A stretch of DNA of 64,000 bases, taken from Methanolobus halotolerans (GTDB lineage: Archaea; Halobacteriota; Methanosarcinia; Methanosarcinales; Methanosarcinaceae). Positions 44,285 to 52,738 of this stretch are shown here, one piece after another. A program made the translations under genes and the position numbers. The DNA is taken from the NCBI RefSeq assembly GCF_004745425.1, contig NZ_PGGK01000008.1, positions 1-64,000 on the forward strand, read 5' to 3'. The notes under the pieces were generated by a model. It was not told where the DNA came from, searched no databases, and saw only the letters and a program-made list of their open reading frames with translations. The first letter of the stretch is position 1. Each line of letters starts with the position of its first letter.

Positions 44285-45133
44285 GTGATCAATATGATGT
44301 CTCAATTAAGAGTGTTTTTAGGTATCCGGAATGCTCAAAGCCAACCTTCTAATGATCTGAAAAACTCATTTGAAGAAAAAAGCAGAATACTTCTAAACAA
44401 TCCACATTACTTTTTTACGTTCATGCTTTTTGTGATATTCAGTGTTCTTGTATACTACAGGGTTACGGTTGACGAGGTCATACCAACAATAGCCCTTTCC
44501 CTGTTATGGGTTCTTTTCTGGAAGAACAGTGAACAAAAAGGCAGAATATTCCTTATTATAGCTTCAGTGTTCGGGTACGTACATGAACTCCTTGGCGTCA
44601 GATACGGGTATTTTACATATCTTGGAGGATTTGTAGGTGGTTCTCCCATATGGCTGATACCAGGTTACGGAACAATATTCTGGTCATCCCATAAGTTATG
44701 GAAGAACTTTGAGGGAAAATATTCCAACAATCATTGGTTTGGTCTCACCAGTTACTTTGTTGTTTTAAGTCTGGCTGTATTATTTGCCATTGACTACCTT
44801 GTGTTCGATATGTCTGCAAATCCTGTTGGTATATTGATAAAATTCACCCTTGCATTCATGCTTTTCAGGACACTTGAAGGTTTAAGGCTTGCCTATTTTG
44901 TAGCATTTTTCACTGTCCTTACTGAATTTACCGGTGAAATGCTTGGTACATGGTACCATCCGGATTTTTCACTTTTGTCCCTTATGGCAGGGTATGTATT
45001 CCTTCTCTGGGTCTGCCTTACAATAAATGATCTGGCAAAGGGCAGGAATAACAGGAGCACAAAGGAATCCGCAGCTGCTGCTGTACTAACTACTTTCTAT
45101 ATATTCTCGTTACTTGGCTTTATTTCAGTATAA
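44285..45133 (+). CDS. Polytopic membrane protein, possibly carotenoid-biosynthesis-like (CruF/DUF422)
   Basis: 282 residues (other Met starts lie within the first five codons) with about seven helices. The segment VHELLGVRYGYFTYLGG is reminiscent of the glutamate/GVxxGxxxY motif in the CruF/bisanhydrobacterioruberin-hydratase-type family, but the resemblance is short. It begins the run membrane protein - aldehyde dehydrogenase - SDR, which suggests lipid or aldehyde metabolism. It starts a new transcript after the terminator at 44189. Function uncertain. Confidence 0.45.
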   Translation: MINMMSQLRVFLGIRNAQSQPSNDLKNSFEEKSRILLNNPHYFFTFMLFVIFSVLVYYRVTVDEVIPTIALSLLWVLFWKNSEQKGRIFLIIASVFGYVHELLGVRYGYFTYLGGFVGGSPIWLIPGYGTIFWSSHKLWKNFEGKYSNNHWFGLTSYFVVLSLAVLFAIDYLVFDMSANPVGILIKFTLAFMLFRTLEGLRLAYFVAFFTVLTEFTGEMLGTWYHPDFSLLSLMAGYVFLLWVCLTINDLAKGRNNRSTKESAAAAVLTTFYIFSLLGFISV

Positions 45134-45157
45134 ACATGAAATATCAAATGTAAAGAA

Positions 45158-46579
45158 GTGATGCATTGGATGCAACCGGATATTGAAACTATATTCAGGA
45201 GCCAGAAAGATAATTGTTCCAAACTTGCACTGACATGTGCAAAGGAAAGAATGGAACGTTTGATGCGTATAGACAATTATCTGAAGGACCGGGATAATCT
45301 GGAGGAACTGTTCGATGCTTTATACAAGGATCTGCGGAAACCGGATGTAGAGGTCCTGGCAACTGAAGTGGGTGTAATTCAAACTCAGATAACCTATTTG
45401 AGAAAGAATCTGCACCGTTGGCTCCGGGACCATAAAGTTCCCACACCGCTCCCTCTGGCAGGTACCCGGTCATATATCCGCTATGAACCCAAGGGTGTAG
45501 TACTCATTATGTCGCCATGGAACTTTCCCCTCAATCTCTCCCTTGTTCCTCTGGTCTACGCTATAACTGCGGGCAACGCCGTCATGTTAAAACCAAGTGA
45601 GATATCGTCCCATACGTCAGCTTATATAAAAAAAATGATGGATCATTTGTTTGACTGGAAAGAAGTGGCGGTTATCGAAGGTGATGCTTCGGTTGCATCC
45701 GGATTACTGGAATTACCTTTCAACCACATCTTTTTTACAGGCAGTCCCGAGGTTGGAAAGATAGTCATGGGCAAAGCTGCAAAGTATCTTAGCAGTCTTA
45801 CTCTGGAGCTTGGCGGAAAGTCTCCGGCAATTATAGATGAGACTGCGAACATACCTAAAATGGCAAGACGTTTAGCTTGGGCCAAATCCATTAACTGTGG
45901 CCAGACCTGCATAAGTCCTGATTATCTCATTATACATGAATCGGTAAAAGAAGTATTCATCCATGAGTTCATATCATCGGTTAGAGAGTTCTATTGCCAG
46001 CAGGATAAAGGTGTGGATCAGTCACCTGATTATTGCAGGATCATAAGTGATCACCATTTTCAGCGACTTCGACATCTGTTTGAGGATGCGCTGGGAAAAG
46101 GGGCATGTGTACTGTACGGTGGTGATTTTGACAGGCATGGCCGTTTCATTACGCCGACTCTCCTTGGCAATGTCTCGGAAGAAATGGATATTCTGCAGGA
46201 AGAGATCTTCGGCCCTTTACTCCCTATAATCACCTATAATAACAGATCAAGGGTAAACCAGATAATCAGCGGCAACCCGAATCCATTGATGCTTTACATA
46301 GCCAGTAATAATAAGGACAATATCCGGTATTTCATGGAAAAAAACCCATCAGGTGGTACAGTGATCAATGATTATATGCTCGGCTATAGTAATCCCGAGC
46401 TACCTTTCGGAGGTAATAATAACAGTGGAGTGGGCAGATCACTTGGGTTTCATTGCTTTATGGAATTTTCCAATACCAGAAGCGTAATTCAACGTAAATG
46501 GGGTTCTTTAGGTCTTATCTATCCTCCTTACACGAATCGCATTGGGAAACTGATCAAAAGTATGTACAGGTGGATGTGA
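45158..46579 (+). CDS. Aldehyde dehydrogenase, class 3 / fatty-aldehyde type
   Basis: 473 residues (GTG 45158 or ATG 45161). NAD(P)-binding and catalytic features of class 3 ALDH: MSPWNFPLNLSLVPLVYAI, LKPSEIS, FTGSPEVGK, TLELGGKSPAIID (Glu base), NCGQTCISPDY (nucleophilic Cys), EEIFGPLLPI and LPFGGNNNSGVGR. It oxidises aldehydes, often long chain, to acids. It ends 3 bp before an SDR gene, so an alcohol-aldehyde-acid conversion with that partner is plausible. Confidence 0.9.
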   Translation: MMHWMQPDIETIFRSQKDNCSKLALTCAKERMERLMRIDNYLKDRDNLEELFDALYKDLRKPDVEVLATEVGVIQTQITYLRKNLHRWLRDHKVPTPLPLAGTRSYIRYEPKGVVLIMSPWNFPLNLSLVPLVYAITAGNAVMLKPSEISSHTSAYIKKMMDHLFDWKEVAVIEGDASVASGLLELPFNHIFFTGSPEVGKIVMGKAAKYLSSLTLELGGKSPAIIDETANIPKMARRLAWAKSINCGQTCISPDYLIIHESVKEVFIHEFISSVREFYCQQDKGVDQSPDYCRIISDHHFQRLRHLFEDALGKGACVLYGGDFDRHGRFITPTLLGNVSEEMDILQEEIFGPLLPIITYNNRSRVNQIISGNPNPLMLYIASNNKDNIRYFMEKNPSGGTVINDYMLGYSNPELPFGGNNNSGVGRSLGFHCFMEFSNTRSVIQRKWGSLGLIYPPYTNRIGKLIKSMYRWM

Positions 46580-46581
46580 AC

Positions 46582-47475
46582 ATGCCGGACAGCAACAATC
46601 CTTGTGATTTTTGCATAAAAGCAGACAGAAGAACTGCTCTGATCACCGGTGGAGCAGGCGGGATCGGAAGAGAGCTGGGGAAACTCTTCGTTCTTGATGG
46701 TTATGATATTGTATTAGTTGACAAGCATCTCAAAGATCTTCAAGATGTTAAGTATGGATTGAGTACAATTGACCCGGATATACGGATCATGTTCATGAGG
46801 CAGGATCTGACTCTTCCTGATGCTGCAAACAATGTTCATGAATTCACTCAGAAGAATGGTATTCAGGTAAATGTACTTGTAAACTGTGCAGGTTTTGGGA
46901 CCTGTGGTTTTTTCCATGACATCGATAAGGACCGGGAACTTGACATGTTGCAGCTACATGTGCTAACAGTATACAAGATGACCCGTCTATACATAAAAGA
47001 GATGATAGGACGCAATGAGGGAAAGATCATCAATATGTCTTCTGTATCAGCTTTCCAACCAAGCCCTTATTTTGCCACCTACGGTGCCAGCAAGAGTTTT
47101 GTATTGCAGTTCAGCCGGGCCCTCAATTATGAATTAAAGGAAAACAAATTGAAAGTAAGAGTATTGGCCGTTTGTCCCACAGCAGTAAGAGATACCGGTT
47201 TCCGGATATCTGCCAAAATGGAAGGGGCTAAGGCCTTCAGTTCATGGATGTCCGTCACTGCAAGGGATGTTGCACTTGACACGTACAGAGCAATGCAGTC
47301 CGGTAAAGACATTGTTATTCCCGGCAGGGGTTTTGGTTTATTACATTCCCTGGTCTGCCGCCTGCCCACTGGCTGGCTCATGAGAATTGCACGCTGGCAA
47401 TTGAAAGAAATGAGTGAAAGCAGGTTTCAGCATATATTCGATGTTCAACCAGAAAAAGAATCAAAGGATATGTAA
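46582..47475 (+). CDS. Short-chain dehydrogenase/reductase
   Basis: About 297 residues from ATG 46582 (GTG 46576, overlapping the ALDH stop, is also possible). Rossmann fold: TALITGGAGGIGRELGK (TGxxxGIG), VNVLVNCAGFG (NAG), INMSSVSAFQ (Ser) and YGASKSFVLQF (YxxxK). The extended C-terminus IPGRGFGLLHSLVCRLPTGW resembles membrane-associated SDRs acting on lipids. Cotranscribed with the ALDH. Substrate unknown. Confidence 0.88.
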   Translation: MPDSNNPCDFCIKADRRTALITGGAGGIGRELGKLFVLDGYDIVLVDKHLKDLQDVKYGLSTIDPDIRIMFMRQDLTLPDAANNVHEFTQKNGIQVNVLVNCAGFGTCGFFHDIDKDRELDMLQLHVLTVYKMTRLYIKEMIGRNEGKIINMSSVSAFQPSPYFATYGASKSFVLQFSRALNYELKENKLKVRVLAVCPTAVRDTGFRISAKMEGAKAFSSWMSVTARDVALDTYRAMQSGKDIVIPGRGFGLLHSLVCRLPTGWLMRIARWQLKEMSESRFQHIFDVQPEKESKDM

Positions 47476-47486
47476 AAGGTGATTAA

Positions 47487-48269
47487 ATGGATATTGTATG
47501 CAAGGATAAGAAAGTCTGTGATATTTGTGAAATAAAAACAAGTTTGAACCCCCATATTTCTGTCCCGGCAGCAGAAAACAGGAGCAATTGTCTGGTGTGT
47601 GATGTTGAAGTCGAATATCTGGATCAGGCGATAAACGGAAGATGCTATTATTGCGAAACCGAAGAGCAAACATATTTTCTTTGCAGGAACGGTCACTATA
47701 TCTGCAATAAATGCCACTCGAAAGAGGCTCTTGCAGTAATCGGGGATGTCTGCCTGAGTACCAATGAGGACAATCCCTTCATTATAGCGGAAAAGATCAT
47801 GGAGCATCCGGCGGTCCACATGCACGGCCCGGAACACCATGCTCTTGTACCTGCTGTGCTCGTGGCAGCCTACAAGAATCACAGGGGACTGAGAAAGGAA
47901 AAAGCTGTCCGGGAGGCCATCAAACGCGGACGAACAGTACCAGGCGGTTACTGTGGTCTCTACGGAGCATGTGGCGCAGGGGTCGGAGTTGGTATTGCTG
48001 TAAGCGTTCTGCTTGGTGCCACACCTCTGACACCCGAAGAACGTTCCCATGCCAATCTTGCGACTTCGAGGGCCCTTAACTCAATTGCCAGGTCAGGCGG
48101 AGCCAGATGTTGTAAAAAAACAACCCGTATATCACTTGAAGAAGGAATGAGATACCTTTCAGGACTTTTGGAGTTAGAATGGGAAATGCCTGAGATATCC
48201 GGGACCTGTAACTATATGATATATAACAGGGAATGCGATGTCAACTGCAGGTTCAGGAAGAAAAACTGA
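47487..48269 (+). CDS. DUF5714-type Cys-rich protein
   Basis: 260 residues. N-terminal Cys-rich zinc-ribbon-like part (CDICEIKT, CLVC, CYYCETEEQTYFLCRNGHYICNKCH), then a DUF5714-like domain: GPEHHALVPAVLVAAYKN, GGYCGLYGACGAGVGVGIAVS, ARSGGARCCKKTT. The Cys arrangement resembles C-GCAxxG-C-C proteins, which are linked to redox-metal chemistry. AAGGTGATT precedes the ATG. From what I know of these families, DUF5714 genes tend to sit near corrinoid methyltransferases and radical SAM genes, as here. Role unknown. Confidence 0.72.
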   Translation: MDIVCKDKKVCDICEIKTSLNPHISVPAAENRSNCLVCDVEVEYLDQAINGRCYYCETEEQTYFLCRNGHYICNKCHSKEALAVIGDVCLSTNEDNPFIIAEKIMEHPAVHMHGPEHHALVPAVLVAAYKNHRGLRKEKAVREAIKRGRTVPGGYCGLYGACGAGVGVGIAVSVLLGATPLTPEERSHANLATSRALNSIARSGGARCCKKTTRISLEEGMRYLSGLLELEWEMPEISGTCNYMIYNRECDVNCRFRKKN

Positions 48270-48591
48270 ATTGCATTTGGTTCATAGCTGTTTACAATTT
48301 GTGCGTTGCGTTTAAAAGTTATTCCTTTTTACTGTTTCCCATATAATTCCACTTGTTTTATGTACTAGTATTTGATTTTACGGTCCTGTATATAAATATG
48401 TATACTGTTAACTGCGTTAAGCATATACTTATATGTAGTTATCGATAAAGCAAAAATTATCAAAGGTATTGATAATATCGATATGATCAACAATGACACA
48501 AGTTTTGTGATGGACTACAGCGCTGATCGAACAAATGCTTGTGCCAATATCAAAGCCTCTGATACAATATATGTATAAAGAGGATACATGT
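48270..48591 (+). promoter_or_regulatory. Promoter region of the DUF1638 gene with TGATA-type sites
   Basis: About 320 bp with no gene. It contains ATTATCAAAGG followed by the palindrome TATTGATAATATCGATA (48467-48483) and a half site TATCAAAGC (48548-48556), similar to the palindromes of the three conserved modules. A TATA-like TATAAATATG lies near 48392. Confidence 0.4.
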
Positions 48592-49473
48592 ATGACAGTA
48601 ATGAACATAACCGGATGCCGGATGTTTGAGGATGAGATTATTGATATCTTGTGCAGGGATTCCCGAATAGATGACATTATCATCATCGAAAATGAAGAGT
48701 GCACCGGTATGGTCCAAAAAATGGAAAAGGCTGGTCTATCTTACAGGTTCCTGCCTTTGGATGAGGTTTCAGATGAATGCGGATCAGCAAGTTCCGATAG
48801 TTATGTCATTACAATCAACATCATGGGTCTTTCATTGCACGGTGACCCGAAATGCCTTCGAGAACAAGTCTATATGAACGTTAAAAAAATATCTGACTTC
48901 TCTGATGGTATATTCTTATTCTATGGCCTATGCGGAAATGTTCTAAAAAGAATAGATAAAGACCTGGAACAGTTACCATGTCCTGTATCTATTCTGAGAG
49001 ACAGTGATGGAAGGATAGTTGACGACTGCATTGGTGCGGTCGTTGGCGGCAGGAAGTCATTTTTGAAGATGATAGCCGGTTTCAACAGGAAGAGCACCAT
49101 AGTAATGACCCCGATGTGGGTACAGAACTGGCAGGAAATGTTCCAGCATAGCGGGTTCATTGAGAACAGGGAAGATGTCGAGATGGCTAAGTTCGTCCTA
49201 GATTCCATGGGCTATGAGGCCGTTATAAAAATCGATACCGGTTTGCAGTATACAGAGGATTACGATAAGAAAATAGAAGATTTTGCCAAAATCTTCCAGC
49301 TCAATATCCTCGAGATCGAAGGCAAACAGGATATTATCAACGATTCCTTCTTTGGTTTCAGGGATAGGATACTTGCAGGTAAGATTATGTCCTCAGTAGT
49401 TGTATCTGGTTCGCGGGATGTTTTAAATGAGATTGGTAGTGAGAGTGAGAAACCGATGCTCAGGACTGTTTAA
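48592..49473 (+). CDS. DUF1638 protein
   Basis: 293 residues from ATG 48592, set by GAGG 8 nt upstream; an earlier ATG at 48571 lies in the ribosome binding site region. Hallmarks: MNITGCRMFEDEIIDIL, FLFYGLCGNVLKR, CIGAVVGGRKSFLKMI and PMWVQNWQEMF. DUF1638 proteins are widely found with corrinoid methyltransferases and RamA-type activases in anaerobes; I know of no established activity. The C-G-N and Cys residues could hold a cofactor. Confidence 0.82.
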   Translation: MTVMNITGCRMFEDEIIDILCRDSRIDDIIIIENEECTGMVQKMEKAGLSYRFLPLDEVSDECGSASSDSYVITINIMGLSLHGDPKCLREQVYMNVKKISDFSDGIFLFYGLCGNVLKRIDKDLEQLPCPVSILRDSDGRIVDDCIGAVVGGRKSFLKMIAGFNRKSTIVMTPMWVQNWQEMFQHSGFIENREDVEMAKFVLDSMGYEAVIKIDTGLQYTEDYDKKIEDFAKIFQLNILEIEGKQDIINDSFFGFRDRILAGKIMSSVVVSGSRDVLNEIGSESEKPMLRTV

Positions 49474-49537
49474 TCCGATCCTTCCTTTTTCTGATACACA
49501 GTTCTTTGTAAAGAATAAGAAAAAGGAAGTATTAGAC

Positions 49538-50674
49538 TTATGCCACCAGTCTTTCGATATCTCCGATCCTCTGGTCCAAGCAGGCACCACAATTGCATGG
49601 TTCGTCGATCAGTGAAGTTATGTCCCTTGTCCTGTACCGGATAAGAGGCATGCACTTCCTTCTCAGGGTAGTGACTACGAGCTCACCTTTTTCTCCAGGC
49701 GGCAGTATTTTCCCGGTTTTAGGGTCTATGATCTCCGCCAGAAAATCGGGATTATTCAGGTGGAAGCCATTCTGATGCTCACATTCGATTGCATTGGCCA
49801 GTCCCAGTTCTGTCATTCCCCATTGTCGAAGGGTCTTACATCCCCATGCATTCTCGATCTCTTCTCTCATATCCTCGGTCAGGGGCTCAGATGAACAGAT
49901 AATCCTTTTAATACCCATCTCACCTGGTTTTACAAGTTCACGGATCTGTTTTGAGATTTCATAAAGAAAGGACGAAGTACCTATGATTATAGTTGTGCCT
50001 GCTTCCTTTATTGTATTCATCTGCTCATGCACATCCATTGAATCATTGATCACAGAACTATAACCTGCAAGATCACATGCTTTGCTCAGGACAAGTCCGG
50101 GGTCCCAGGTAGCTGTTATGGTGGGGTACATTATCTGCAGCGTATCCGCCTTTGAATCCATTCCTGCCATCTTAAGTCCGGAAATAACGGAATCCACAAT
50201 CTCCAGCAACTCTCCCTGGGTATATGCCATTCTTTTGAGCATGTTTGTTGTGCCTGAACTTGTAAATTCACGGGCGATATCCTTTCTTGAAACACAAAGA
50301 AAGTGGTAGGGCTTGTTTGCAAGTTCTTCCTGTTCGGTCAGCGGAACTTGTTCAAGGTCTTTGTAGCTCCGGATATTTGAAGGGTAGATATCTGCACTGG
50401 TATACAGGTCTCTGTAGTAAGGGCTGTTCTCAAGAGCGTATGCAATAAGTTCCCTGAATTTGAAAAGCTTATATTCTTGAATGTCGTTTTTGTCTGGCTC
50501 CTTCTGGCCAAAGAGCTCCTTTAGCTCTTTATTGTTCTTTATATCGTTTTTGATCTTAGCCAGACCCCACTGTTCAAGCGGGTTTCCGTCCCGAAGTTCT
50601 ATCTTTCTGGATTCAAGTTTTCTTTTTGCCACACTCATACGGATAGATGTATTTATCTTTGAGGGAAGACTCAA
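49538..50674 (-). CDS. PaaK/LuxE-type AMP-forming ligase
   Basis: About 378 residues from TTG 50674, which has AGGAGG at the right distance (7 nt); longer ATG starts at 50728 lack a ribosome binding site. Features: LENSPYYRDLY, adenylate loop REFTSSGTTNML, QIMYPTITATWDPG, CSSEPLTEDMR, RQWGMTELG and PLIRYRTRD, which place it near phenylacetate-CoA ligases, in a short form lacking the full C-terminal domain. It would adenylate a carboxylate. It is the last gene of the operon starting at the UroD-type methyltransferase. It ends GACLDQRIGDIERLVA. Confidence 0.85.
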   Translation of the reverse strand: MSLPSKINTSIRMSVAKRKLESRKIELRDGNPLEQWGLAKIKNDIKNNKELKELFGQKEPDKNDIQEYKLFKFRELIAYALENSPYYRDLYTSADIYPSNIRSYKDLEQVPLTEQEELANKPYHFLCVSRKDIAREFTSSGTTNMLKRMAYTQGELLEIVDSVISGLKMAGMDSKADTLQIMYPTITATWDPGLVLSKACDLAGYSSVINDSMDVHEQMNTIKEAGTTIIIGTSSFLYEISKQIRELVKPGEMGIKRIICSSEPLTEDMREEIENAWGCKTLRQWGMTELGLANAIECEHQNGFHLNNPDFLAEIIDPKTGKILPPGEKGELVVTTLRRKCMPLIRYRTRDITSLIDEPCNCGACLDQRIGDIERLVA

Positions 50675-50746
50675 GTTTCTGCCTCCTGCTCTGTTATAGT
50701 AATCTATTTTCTGAAACTGGAAAAACATAAAAAGAAAATAGTGGTA

Positions 50747-52195
50747 TCAGGTAGCATTCCTGTACAGGAAGTCGCCGTTACAGCTGGTCATGTTGTAATT
50801 GCAGAAAGGAATAAACCTGCAATCACGCGTCACAACATGTATGCAGCAGTTCTCAACACGGTCCTGCTCATACGACCAGACATCCTGGAATGCCATTGTC
50901 GATATCGTGAGATAGTTATTCTTGCTCATCTCTATAAAATCCGCCCATCCACCGCTAAGACCGGAACCTGATCCCGGGATGGCCGAAGTAAGTGGCTTCT
51001 CACAGCATGAACTTTTTACAGTTATATCACTGAGTGGTTTTTCACAGCAGGAGCCTTTAATAAGCAAATCCCCGCAGGATTGTTTTGATTCCTTTTCTTT
51101 TTCAAGGCCTTTCCATCGGCCCATAATTGATTTTTTGGTCTTGCTTGCCACATCCGATGCGGATTGCACTGCTCCTGACGAAAGATTCGTTAATGGCAGA
51201 AATCCACCGTTATCGACTAGTGTCAGGCAAGTTGCACCGCAGTGTGCATGTGGCATCAGGGAGGGTGTGAAGTTATTAACCTTAAGCTGTCCGCTGGTCT
51301 GTTCTTCTATTGATTCAAGCAGTTCCAGTATAGTCACCCTGTTTTGCATCTCGGAAGGGGACCTTCCAGAGTAGAATACCGGCTGGAAATGTACACCCCT
51401 TACTGCCGGAACTCTGCTAGCTGCAAAATCTATGATCCTGCCGACCTCGTGTAAGTTGTAATCTTTTGCTACAAGTGGTACGAGAACGACACCTATTCCT
51501 GCCTTTTCACACCTGTTGATGACCTCGGTCTTGACATTGATCATATCCCTTCCTGTTCTCTGCCTATAGACATCATCGGATACTCCATCAAACCCAAGAT
51601 AAATTGCATCTATGCCGGCAGATGCTATTCTGTTAAAGTAGTCCTGATCCCTGGCTATCCTGATACCATTGGTGTTCAACTCTATGTGAGCTATTCCTAC
51701 TTCTTTGCCCATTCTGATGATCTCCGGAAGATCGTCTCTCAAAGTTGGTTCTCCGCCGGATATCTGAATACAGGTCGGATCGTTCTGGCATCTCTTAACC
51801 GTTTCGAACATTTTCCTGATAGTTTCCATATCAGGATCAAGACTGGCATCCATTGATGAATTTGCAAAACAGTAAGTGCATTTCATATTACATCTGTCAG
51901 TCACTTCCACTACTGCCAGACATGTATCCTGTTTATGAGAGGGACACAGGCCACAATCAAAAGGACAGCCTTTTTCCGTATCCGTTAGAGGTTCTTTGGC
52001 TTTTGCTCTGTCCACATCGAAACATTCTTTCATTTGCAGGTAGTGATTCACATCCATGGATACAAGACTTGTAAAACTACCGTGGTCAGCGCACTCCTTT
52101 TTTATGTATACTCTGTCGTTTTCTACATACTTGATGCCTTCTATTCTCTTAAGGCATTCAGGACACAGGCTCTGGACTGTCCCTATTTGTTCCAT
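50747..52195 (-). CDS. Radical SAM protein, MJ0619/TrsS-like
   Basis: 482 residues, GAGGGGG before ATG 52195. An N-terminal Cys pair (SLCPECLKRIEG), GCPFDCGLCPSHKQDTC, then the radical SAM core VTDRCNMKCTYCFANSS (CxxxCxxC) and SGGEPTLRDD. The C-terminal third is Cys-rich with a duplicated SCCEKPL motif (about residues 381-402) and CCIHVVTRDCRFIPFCNYN. The N-terminal layout is that of the MJ0619/tetraether-synthase/TrsS group, which includes radical methylases and C-C forming enzymes. Downstream of a UroD-type methyltransferase and a Zn-ribbon protein; substrate unknown. Confidence 0.88.
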   Translation of the reverse strand: MEQIGTVQSLCPECLKRIEGIKYVENDRVYIKKECADHGSFTSLVSMDVNHYLQMKECFDVDRAKAKEPLTDTEKGCPFDCGLCPSHKQDTCLAVVEVTDRCNMKCTYCFANSSMDASLDPDMETIRKMFETVKRCQNDPTCIQISGGEPTLRDDLPEIIRMGKEVGIAHIELNTNGIRIARDQDYFNRIASAGIDAIYLGFDGVSDDVYRQRTGRDMINVKTEVINRCEKAGIGVVLVPLVAKDYNLHEVGRIIDFAASRVPAVRGVHFQPVFYSGRSPSEMQNRVTILELLESIEEQTSGQLKVNNFTPSLMPHAHCGATCLTLVDNGGFLPLTNLSSGAVQSASDVASKTKKSIMGRWKGLEKEKESKQSCGDLLIKGSCCEKPLSDITVKSSCCEKPLTSAIPGSGSGLSGGWADFIEMSKNNYLTISTMAFQDVWSYEQDRVENCCIHVVTRDCRFIPFCNYNMTSCNGDFLYRNAT

Positions 52196-52237
52196 TATAT
52201 CCCCCTCAAATTGTATCTCCGGGATTTTGAGGTTTAT

Positions 52238-52696
52238 TTAAGCTCTCTTTTCTTCCAGGATCGATTCGGCAGTCTTCAGTGTCTTTGCGACACCATCTGA
52301 AATGTAGAACTCATTACATTTCGGACATACAATACCCGGGCCTGGCCTTGTAACGCCCATATATGTCATGTCTACATTCCTCTCAAGTGCTATTTCACCG
52401 CACTTTGCACATACCCAGTCACTTGTGTCATCATATTCGATGTCATCAAGTTCTCCACCGGTGAGGCCAAGAATCTTCATTTTATGGGCATATACATTAA
52501 CAAGTTCGGATGGTGAGTAGACAGCATACATGGTAAGGTTGTCTGAAACACCCTTTGCAATAGAAATATCACCATCTCTGGCTTCCAACTTAGTTTCGCT
52601 GGACTCTGCATTGTCGATCATTTCCTGGATCTCTTCCTTTTTCATACCGTTGTCCTTCAATAAATTGTCCAGTTCTTCAGTTATTTTTATATCCAT
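52238..52696 (-). CDS. Zn-ribbon/redox-like protein (DVU_1557/DUF7479-like)
   Basis: 152 residues. N-terminal helical part (MDIKITEELDNLLKDNGMKKEEIQEM), a middle region, then DWVCAKCGEIALERNVDMTYMGVTRPGPGIVCPKC (about 92-128; two CxxC knuckles) and the helix DGVAKTLKTAESILEEK. The C-terminal unit resembles the small CxxC proteins annotated as DVU_1557-type redox proteins that accompany TrsS-type radical SAM and an AMP ligase; I make this comparison from memory. GAGAGG precedes the ATG. Electron or metal delivery to the radical SAM enzyme is an inference. Confidence 0.6.
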   Translation of the reverse strand: MDIKITEELDNLLKDNGMKKEEIQEMIDNAESSETKLEARDGDISIAKGVSDNLTMYAVYSPSELVNVYAHKMKILGLTGGELDDIEYDDTSDWVCAKCGEIALERNVDMTYMGVTRPGPGIVCPKCNEFYISDGVAKTLKTAESILEEKRA

Positions 52697-52738
52697 GATT
52701 AATCCTCTCTATTTTATCTGTGTGATTGCCAGTTATCC

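Noticed and set aside
47445-48050. 201-codon minus-strand ORF over the DUF5714 gene
   Set aside because: Antisense to a Cys-rich gene, no start signal, no recognisable domain.
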